Shown here: positions 1 to 5,217 of the stretch, piece by piece
Layout: each line of letters starts with the position of its first letter
How positions within the stretch are numbered: the stretch's first letter is position 1
From: Nitrospirota bacterium
GTDB lineage: Bacteria > Nitrospirota > Thermodesulfovibrionia > Thermodesulfovibrionales > JdFR-86
Direction of reading: 5' to 3'
DNA length: 6,377 nt
Assembly: GCA_030667205.1 (NCBI GenBank)
Contig: DAOUWH010000100.1
Location: forward strand, 1 to 6,377
Notes under the pieces: model-generated
The model's input: the letters and a program-made list of their open reading frames with translations, nothing else
Databases searched by the model: none
What the model was told of the DNA's origin: nothing
Program-made: the position numbers and the translations under genes

Positions 1-1307
1 ATCCTGTAGAGCTTTATCTTCGCCCTCAGGGTATTGCGGTTGAGGCCAAGGAGTCTTGAAGCCTTGAGCTGGTTGCCCCCGGTCTCCCTGAGAACGAGTT
101 CGATGAGGGACTTCTCGACCTCGGAGGTCACCGTGTCGTAGAGGCCGGAGTTTCCGACCTTGGCCATCCCCTTCAGATAACCCCTGAGCTTGTCGTCGAG
201 GAACTCCCTGACGGAGCAGTAGGCGCCCCCGTCGCCCGAGGCAAGGTGGCGCTTCTCAACCAAGGCATCTTTTGAGATAAGGCATGCCTTCTTCACCATG
301 TTTTTCAGTTCGCCTGCGTTTCCGGGCCAGTCGTGCTCCAGAAGAAACGCCTTTGCGTCCTTTGAAAACCTTTTAACGCCTGTCTTTAGAGTCCTGGAGG
401 CGTCCTTCATAAAGTGCTCGGCCAGAGGGACGATGTCCTCGGGGCGGCCTCGGAGGGGCGGGATTGAAATCATGGAGCGAAAGCACCCGTAAAGCGGACT
501 CTTCTTGTCGAGAGCCGCCGCGGAGCATATAACCCGCACGTTGGCCCGGATGGCCTCCTTGCTCCCCTCGGGGGTGAACTTCCTGTCCTTTAGAAAGGCG
601 GCGAGCTTCTTCGCAAGATCGGGCGCGATGCCGTCGATGTTCTTTAAGACCAGGTCGCCACCCGTCGCCGATATGACCTTCCCGTGAGATATCCCCTTCT
701 GGGCGGCCCTGCCAAAGAGGCCCGCCTCGCCCTCGGCCTGGGGGTCTTCGACCACCACCAGGGGGCCGGCCATGCGGGCGCTGTTTGTGTGGATTGTCCT
801 GGCAATAAGGTCCTTGCCCGTGCCCTTCTCTCCGAGTATCAACACGGGGTTGTTCCTCGTAGAGGCGCGCTCGGTCTGCTGGGCGACCCTGAGCATCTTG
901 CGGTTTTTGGAGGTTACAAGCTGAGGGGCCTCCGTGATCTTAAGCCTGTGGATCTCGTTACGGTATGCTATGAAATCCAGGGCGTTCCTTACTGCCGTGC
1001 CGAGCTTAACCGGGCTCAGAGGCTTTTCGAGAAAATCGTATGCGCCCTCCTTTAAAACCTTGTTGCCGGAGTCCGCACCGTCGGAGACTAAGACCACCGC
1101 CTCGGGGTGGTAAGATTTAATCTCCTTGAGGGTCTCGAGGTTCTGGCCGTCGAAGCTCAAGAGGATGACTTCGGAGCCCTTCATGGACCTCAAGGCGGAC
1201 GAAACCCCGGAACTGGCCCTGACCTCGCAGCCCTGGGCCTTTAAGGTGTCCTTGATTAAGGCGGTCTCTTCCTGGTCTTTTGAAAGGATAAAGACTTCAC
1301 TGCTCAT
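1..1307 (-). CDS. NtrC-family response-regulator-like transcription factor with degenerate receiver and AAA+ domains, 3' partial
   Basis: I translated this from ATG at 1307 to the window edge: 435 codons without a stop, ending a few residues short of the usual family C-terminus. Residues 1-120 are receiver-like, ending in a canonical GAYDFLEKP block (Lys95). Residues about 130-360 are a sigma54-activator AAA+ domain with Walker A GEKGTGKD (159-166), PPLRGRPED (283-291) and WPGN (327-330). Residues about 395-435 are a Fis-type helix-turn-helix (TGGNQ..A..LLGLNRNTLR). Several key positions are altered. Ser51 sits at the phosphoacceptor Asp, and Lys10 replaces one residue of the acidic pair. Lys222-Asn223 replace the Walker B Asp-Glu. 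The GAFTGA loop between LFG (197-199) and GG (216-217) is absent and about five residues shorter. Gly332 replaces the sensor II Arg, and only one Arg-finger candidate (Arg277) remains. The protein probably binds DNA, but as read it should not be a phosphorylation-driven sigma54 activator. The start is supported by the next in-frame context and by a G-rich stretch at 1321-1326, 13 bases upstream, which is slightly far. It is transcribed divergently from the M50-trpS genes. Confidence 0.88.
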   Translation of the reverse strand, partial: MSSEVFILSKDQEETALIKDTLKAQGCEVRASSGVSSALRSMKGSEVILLSFDGQNLETLKEIKSYHPEAVVLVSDGADSGNKVLKEGAYDFLEKPLSPVKLGTAVRNALDFIAYRNEIHRLKITEAPQLVTSKNRKMLRVAQQTERASTRNNPVLILGEKGTGKDLIARTIHTNSARMAGPLVVVEDPQAEGEAGLFGRAAQKGISHGKVISATGGDLVLKNIDGIAPDLAKKLAAFLKDRKFTPEGSKEAIRANVRVICSAAALDKKSPLYGCFRSMISIPPLRGRPEDIVPLAEHFMKDASRTLKTGVKRFSKDAKAFLLEHDWPGNAGELKNMVKKACLISKDALVEKRHLASGDGGAYCSVREFLDDKLRGYLKGMAKVGNSGLYDTVTSEVEKSLIELVLRETGGNQLKASRLLGLNRNTLRAKIKLYR

Positions 1308-1356
1308 GTTATGTAAAATTCCCCCCGGTAAAACGAAACGATGAATCGAGAGCACT

Positions 1357-1385
1357 ATTTTACATGCTAACCATGAATTCGTCAA
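1357..1385 (-). promoter_or_regulatory. Putative sigma70-type promoter for the NtrC-like regulator
   Basis: On the minus strand, TTGACG (1385-1380) is followed by a 17-base spacer and TAAAAT (1362-1357), each matching consensus at five of six positions. Transcription would begin near 1350, leaving a leader of about 43 bases before the ATG at 1307. It is called by eye from hexamers and spacing. No operator is evident, although an NtrC-like protein transcribed away from its neighbours is often self-regulated. Confidence 0.55.
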
Positions 1386-1527
1386 CCGGTTTTTGATGGC
1401 ATAAAATATGCCGCGCCAGCGGGTTTTTATGTGTCTGAAAAATATAACAAAAAAGGCCGCCTAAGCCGAAACCGACAAGCGCAAGAGCGAGAAAACGCGC
1501 GGGGATGCACTTAATTGACATTGCCAA
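1360..1527 (-). CDS. Possible small single-pass membrane protein (doubtful)
   Basis: This is a 55-codon reading frame from TTG at 1527, with an alternative ATG at 1521. An AAGGAG ribosome-binding sequence (1539-1534) lies 6 bases before the TTG. The predicted product has a short basic N-terminus, one hydrophobic stretch of about 20 residues rich in Ala, Leu, Gly and Phe (roughly residues 11-31), and a polar tail with two of its Cys residues in or after the helix. I do not recognise it. Evidence against it: its 3' end overlaps the promoter proposed for the regulator, its start overlaps the promoter proposed for the M50 gene on the other strand, its codons look less GC-rich than its neighbours, and I see no promoter upstream. 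It may be chance coding in a regulatory gap. Confidence 0.22.
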   Translation of the reverse strand: MAMSIKCIPARFLALALVGFGLGGLFCYIFQTHKNPLARHILCHQKPVDEFMVSM

Positions 1528-1544
1528 GCGCATCTCCTTATTAG
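1515..1544 (+). promoter_or_regulatory. Putative sigma70-type promoter for the M50 peptidase-trpS genes
   Basis: A perfect TTGACA (1515-1520) is followed, after 18 bases, by TATTAG (1539-1544), a four-of-six match to the -10 consensus. Transcription would start near 1551, giving a leader of about 20 bases that carries the AGGAG at 1560-1564 before the TTG start. The position just ahead of the first rightward gene supports the call. The -10 box is weak, so confidence is moderate. Confidence 0.45.
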
Positions 1545-1572
1545 ATCGATTGAACATTCAGGAGCTAATACA

Positions 1573-2241
1573 TTGGACGTCCCCGGGATACTAAGACAAA
1601 TAGCAATTTCGGCAGTGCCGATACTGATTGCAATCACCTTCCACGAGGTCGCCCACGGGTGGGTCGCTTACAGGCTGGGGGACCGCACGGCCTGGGCGCT
1701 GGGGAGGCTAACGCTCAACCCCATAAAGCACATCGACCCGGTGGGCACGGTGCTCCTGCCCCTTATGCTCCTGATATTCACACAGGGCGGGGTTGTTTTC
1801 GGCTACGCAAAACCGGTCCCGGTAAATCCATACAACTTCAAGGACCCCAAGCGCGACATGGCCATAACAGGCGCGGCGGGGCCTGTCACGAACATACTGC
1901 TTGCCATAATAAGCTTGCTTGTCTATAAATACTTCATCCCGCTACTTGCGATTGTCGCCCCCGACGCCATCGACAGGACGGTGCTGGTGCCGCTGGGCGC
2001 GATGTTCAAATACAGCATAATTATTAATGTTTTCCTTGCGTGCTTTAACCTCATACCCATACCTCCGCTCGATGGCGGCAGGGTGGCCGTGGGACTCCTG
2101 CCAAAGAAACAGTCGCTATTTCTTGACAGGCTTGAGCCTTACGGGATGATTATCCTTATAATATTGATCATGACCGGGCTATACAGGCTGTTCGTAATCC
2201 CACTGTTTAACCTGATAATGGCGTTTTTGAGTCTGCTCTAA
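1573..2241 (+). CDS. Site-2-protease-type zinc metallopeptidase, family M50
   Basis: This is a polytopic inner-membrane metalloprotease of 222 aa, the compact type without a PDZ domain. The zinc-site HEVAH is at residues 24-28, inside the first hydrophobic segment. The second zinc-ligand motif, with LDGG (Asp167), follows NLIPIPP at 159-165. Between them are family blocks: RLTLNPIKHIDP just after the first helix, the FGYAKPVPVNP segment, and an AAGPVTN turn leading into another helix. Four or more hydrophobic segments can be seen, the last near the C-terminus. The active-site residues are intact, so it should be active, cleaving an unknown substrate within the membrane. I chose the TTG at 1573 because AGGAG (1560-1564) lies 8 bases upstream, the protein begins at the usual distance before HExxH, and no better in-frame start exists. 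trpS follows after 13 bases, an arrangement common in deltaproteobacteria-like genomes (from memory of the families). The link is probably co-transcription rather than shared function. Confidence 0.93.
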   Translation: MDVPGILRQIAISAVPILIAITFHEVAHGWVAYRLGDRTAWALGRLTLNPIKHIDPVGTVLLPLMLLIFTQGGVVFGYAKPVPVNPYNFKDPKRDMAITGAAGPVTNILLAIISLLVYKYFIPLLAIVAPDAIDRTVLVPLGAMFKYSIIINVFLACFNLIPIPPLDGGRVAVGLLPKKQSLFLDRLEPYGMIILIILIMTGLYRLFVIPLFNLIMAFLSLL

Positions 2242-2254
2242 AGGAGATAACCAT

Positions 2255-3244
2255 ATGCAGAGAGTCTTAAGCGAGATGCAGGCAAGCGGGAAGCTCCACC
2301 TCGGAAACCTCGTCGGAGCGCTCCAGAACTGGGTGAAGCTCCAGGAAGAGTACGAGTGCTTCTACTTCGTGGCCGACTGGCACGCCCTCACCACCGGCTA
2401 CGCCCATCCCGAGGACATAAAGTCCAGCACCGAAGACATACTTGTAAACTTCATAGCCGCGGGGCTCGACCCCGAGCGCTCGACGATTTTTGTACAGTCA
2501 AAAATTCTTGAGCACGCCGAACTGCATCTACTTTTAAGCATGGTGACCCCGCTTGGCTGGCTCGAGAGGGTACCAACCTACAAGGAAAAGAAAGAAGAGC
2601 TAAAGGACCGAGACCTCTCGATGTACGGCTTTCTGGGCTACCCGGTGCTTCAGTCCGCCGACATACTCATCTACAGGGCCAACCACGTGCCGGTGGGCGT
2701 GGACCAGCTCCCGCACCTTGAGATAACGCGAGAGATCGCCCGGAGGTTCAACCACCTCTACGGCGAGGCCTTCCCGGAGCCCGAAGGGCTTCTTACAAAG
2801 TTTCCCAAGGTCCCCGGCACCGACGGAAGGAAGATGTCCAAGAGCTACGAAAACGCCATATATCTTAGCGACCCCCCCGATACAATGGAGCAGAAAGTGA
2901 AAACCATGAAGACCGACCCGGCCCGCATGCGCCGCACCGACAAGGGGGACCCCGAAAAATCCCCGGTCTTCGAGCTTCATAAAATATTCTCCTCCGCCGA
3001 GGAGCAGGCCGAGGTGGCCGAGGGTTGCAGGACCGCCGGCATCGGCTGTATCGATTGCAAGAAAGTGCTGATTAAAAACCTCTTTACGGTGCTTGAGCCC
3101 ATATGGGAGAAAAGAAAAGCGCTTATCGATAACCCATCGCTTCTTCAGAAGGTCGTGGACGCAGGCACCGAGCGCGCACGCTTGGTGGCTCAGGAGACGA
3201 TGCGGGACGTCCGGAGCATGATGGGCTTTGAATGGGGGCAGTAA
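2255..3244 (+). CDS. trpS: Tryptophanyl-tRNA synthetase
   Basis: This class I aminoacyl-tRNA synthetase charges tRNA-Trp with tryptophan using ATP in the cytoplasm. The 329 aa length is normal for bacterial TrpS. The HIGH-type signature is HLGN at residues 15-18, within SGKLHLGNLVGAL. The KMSKS loop is at 193-197, preceded by PGTDGRK. Other family blocks are visible: ADWHAL near residue 41, a VGVDQ.PH segment in the tryptophan/ATP site region, and GCIDCKK in the C-terminal helical domain. AAGGAG (2241-2246) lies 8 bases before the ATG and overlaps the stop codon of the M50 gene, so the two genes are almost certainly translated from one message. No truncation or missing catalytic residue was seen. 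No T-box-like or Trp-codon leader was seen in the 13-base gap. Confidence 0.97.
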   Translation: MQRVLSEMQASGKLHLGNLVGALQNWVKLQEEYECFYFVADWHALTTGYAHPEDIKSSTEDILVNFIAAGLDPERSTIFVQSKILEHAELHLLLSMVTPLGWLERVPTYKEKKEELKDRDLSMYGFLGYPVLQSADILIYRANHVPVGVDQLPHLEITREIARRFNHLYGEAFPEPEGLLTKFPKVPGTDGRKMSKSYENAIYLSDPPDTMEQKVKTMKTDPARMRRTDKGDPEKSPVFELHKIFSSAEEQAEVAEGCRTAGIGCIDCKKVLIKNLFTVLEPIWEKRKALIDNPSLLQKVVDAGTERARLVAQETMRDVRSMMGFEWGQ

Positions 3245-3313
3245 GGCTCAATTTTTCCCTGCCTGAGAATCCAACAAATCCCGGTGCCATTAGAAATCCG
3301 GAGGAATATTCTT

Positions 3314-3324
3314 TATAATATAAT
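3314..3324 (+). promoter_or_regulatory. Possible promoter -10 region for pckG in the trpS-pckG gap
   Basis: The 137-base gap between trpS and pckG is AT-rich and holds two overlapping TATAAT hexamers (3314-3319 and 3319-3324). The best -35 candidate is weak: TTAGAA at 3290-3295, three of six matches, with an 18-base spacer to the first hexamer. A start near 3326-3331 would give a leader of about 50-55 bases. No convincing terminator separates trpS from this site, so read-through from upstream remains possible. Confidence 0.35.
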
Positions 3325-3358
3325 GCTACGGATATATTAATTTGTCTCCCTGCAGCCG

Positions 3359-3374
3359 AAGGAGATAACGAGGG
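3359..3374 (+). promoter_or_regulatory. Double ribosome-binding region of pckG
   Basis: AAGGAG (3359-3364) is followed closely by GAGGG (3370-3374). Only the second is at normal spacing, 7 bases before the ATG at 3382; the first is 17 bases away. The 11-base string beginning AAGGAG (3359-3369) is identical to the one that serves as the trpS ribosome-binding site at 2241-2251. This supports 3382 as the start and hints at a strong or tandem site. Confidence 0.45.
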
Positions 3375-3381
3375 AAACGAC

Positions 3382-5184
3382 ATGAGCAGAAAAGTCACCG
3401 GCACGGCCAGCAAAAACGAAAAGCTCAACAACTGGGTTAACGAAGCCGCTGACATGTGTCAGCCAGAGGAGATCTACTGGTGCGACGGCTCTAAAGAGGA
3501 ATACGACAGCATGATGGCCAGGATGCTCGAGGCCGGAATGGCCATCCCGCTTAGCAAGCGGCCCAACAGCTTTCTTTTCCGCTCCGCCCCCAGCGACGTC
3601 GCACGCGTGGAGGACCGCACCTATATCAGCACGGCATCGCAGGAAGACGCCGGCCCCACCAACAACTGGACTGACCCGGTTGAACTTAAGAAGACCATGA
3701 CAGGGCTTTATGAGGGCTGCATGAAGGGGCGCACGATGTACGTCATCCCCTTCTCGATGGGGCCCATAGGTTCTCCGATCTCAAAAATAGGAATAGAGAT
3801 CACCGACAGCCCGTATGTCGTTACCAATATGCACATCATGACCCGCGTGGGCTCTCGTGTGCTTGAGGTGCTCGGCAGCGACGGCGAGTTCATACCCTGC
3901 CTGCACTCAATTGGCGCACCGCTTCAGGAGGGGCAGGAAGACGCCGCGTGGCCCTGCGCCCCAATAGAGCTGAAGTACATCAGCCACTTCCCCGAGGAAA
4001 ACCTCATATGGTCTTACGGCTCGGGTTACGGCGGCAACGCCCTTTTAGGCAAGAAATGCCTCGCGCTCAGGATTGCCTCGGCAATGGCAAAAAGAGAGGG
4101 CTGGATGGCAGAGCACATGCTGATTCTCAGGCTCACAAGCCCCGAGGGCAAGCGCTACCACATCGCCGCGGCGTTTCCATCGGCCTGCGGCAAGACGAAC
4201 CTGGCCATGCTTCAGCCATCGGTGGAGGGCTGGAAGTGCGAATGCATAGGCGACGACATCGCGTGGATGAAGGTCAAGGACGACCAACGCCTCTATGCGA
4301 TTAACCCCGAAAACGGCTTCTTCGGCGTTGCCCCGGGCACCTCGTACGAGACAAACCCCATGGCCATGGACACTCTGAAGGAAAACATCATCTTCACAAA
4401 CTGCGCCCTCACCGACGAGGGCGACGTCTGGTGGGAAGGCATGACCGAAGAGGAACCCGCTCACGCCATCGACTGGAAAGGGCGGGACTGGACCCCCGAA
4501 AGCCCCGATGACGCCGCGCATCCGAACGCAAGGTTTACCGCACCGGCATCGCAATGCCCCGTCATCTGCGAGGACTGGGAAAACCCCGAAGGCGTTCCTA
4601 TCGATATTTTCATATTCGGCGGACGCAGAAGTACTGTCGTACCCCTCGCCATGGAAGCCTATTCCTGGGACCACGGCGTATTTCTCGGGGCGACGGCCGC
4701 CTCCGAGACCACCTCGGCCAACATCGGCGCCGTGGGCAACCTCCGAAGGGACCCCTTCGCCATGAAGCCCTTCTGCGGCTACCACATGGGCGACTACTTC
4801 CAGCACTGGCTGGACATGGGCGACAGGCTCGGAGACAAGGCCCCGAGGATCTTCTATGTAAACTGGTTCAGAAAGAGCGCCGAGGGCAAGTTCCTGTGGC
4901 CCGGTTTCAGCGAAAACAGCAGGGTGCTTAAATGGATGTGCGAGCGGGTCGAGGGCAAGGCAGGCGCAAAGGAAACGCCCATCGGCCTGCTGCCGGAGGA
5001 AGGGGGGCTCGACCTCGAAGGCCTTGATATCTCTTCGGAAGACTTAAAAGAGCTGCTGGAAGTGGACCTGAAGGCCTGGAAGGATGAGATCCCCGACATC
5101 GAGAACTATTTTAAGCAGTTTGGAAACCATATGCCCGATAGGCTGAAAAAGCAGTTCGAGGAACTTAAAAGCCGCCTCGGATAG
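3382..5184 (+). CDS. pckG: Phosphoenolpyruvate carboxykinase, GTP-dependent type
   Basis: This cytosolic enzyme interconverts oxaloacetate plus GTP with phosphoenolpyruvate, CO2 and GDP, linking the TCA pool to gluconeogenesis or, in some anaerobes, to anaplerosis. The 600 aa length fits the GTP family and not the shorter ATP family. The P-loop FPSACGKTN is at residues 265-273, with the family's reactive Cys269 and with Lys271. The kinase-2 metal motif GDD is at 290-292. NPENGFFGVAPGT is at 308-320. The GSGYGGN..LGKK block and AEHMLI supply the metal ligands Lys225 and His245. Arg75 lies in the substrate-binding ARVE segment. FCGYHMGDYFQHW and VNWFRK, followed by FLWPGF, are the expected C-terminal blocks. 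All catalytic residues I can place are present. The ATG at 3382 is supported by GAGGG 7 bases upstream. A kinase-like gene follows after 33 bases on the same strand with no visible terminator, so the two are probably one transcript. Confidence 0.97.
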   Translation: MSRKVTGTASKNEKLNNWVNEAADMCQPEEIYWCDGSKEEYDSMMARMLEAGMAIPLSKRPNSFLFRSAPSDVARVEDRTYISTASQEDAGPTNNWTDPVELKKTMTGLYEGCMKGRTMYVIPFSMGPIGSPISKIGIEITDSPYVVTNMHIMTRVGSRVLEVLGSDGEFIPCLHSIGAPLQEGQEDAAWPCAPIELKYISHFPEENLIWSYGSGYGGNALLGKKCLALRIASAMAKREGWMAEHMLILRLTSPEGKRYHIAAAFPSACGKTNLAMLQPSVEGWKCECIGDDIAWMKVKDDQRLYAINPENGFFGVAPGTSYETNPMAMDTLKENIIFTNCALTDEGDVWWEGMTEEEPAHAIDWKGRDWTPESPDDAAHPNARFTAPASQCPVICEDWENPEGVPIDIFIFGGRRSTVVPLAMEAYSWDHGVFLGATAASETTSANIGAVGNLRRDPFAMKPFCGYHMGDYFQHWLDMGDRLGDKAPRIFYVNWFRKSAEGKFLWPGFSENSRVLKWMCERVEGKAGAKETPIGLLPEEGGLDLEGLDISSEDLKELLEVDLKAWKDEIPDIENYFKQFGNHMPDRLKKQFEELKSRLG

Positions 5185-5217
5185 GGCTGCCCGGTTTCCC
5201 GTAGGACATCCTGACAT

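Noticed and set aside
684..1055. A 123-codon plus-strand frame opposite the NtrC-like regulator
   Set aside because: It is antisense to the AAA+ and receiver domains, which give recognisable motifs on the minus strand. It has no supported ribosome-binding site.
1..1307. The regulator as a pseudogene
   Set aside because: It has lost several catalytic motifs but keeps an uninterrupted 435-codon frame, an intact Fis helix-turn-helix and a good promoter, which fits functional divergence better than decay.
1411..1428. Short GC hairpin followed by five T's, resembling a terminator
   Set aside because: The stem is only four base pairs and no plus-strand gene ends upstream of it, so a terminator has no obvious role here.
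2600..2980. A 126-codon minus-strand frame inside trpS
   Set aside because: This is a shadow of trpS, whose motifs are intact across the same stretch.
3245..3300. Search for a terminator after trpS
   Set aside because: A T-run exists just after the stop, but no adequate GC-rich stem precedes it. The CTCA/TGAG pairing is only four bases with the T-run inside the loop.
4045..4806. A 253-codon open frame on the minus strand inside pckG
   Set aside because: It lies wholly antisense to a clearly conserved enzyme. The translation is Val/Gly/Ala/His-rich without family motifs, which is typical of the complementary strand of GC-rich coding DNA.
5185..5217. Search for a terminator or promoter between pckG and the kinase-like gene
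   Set aside because: Only 33 bases are available, with no stem plus T-run and no recognisable hexamers.
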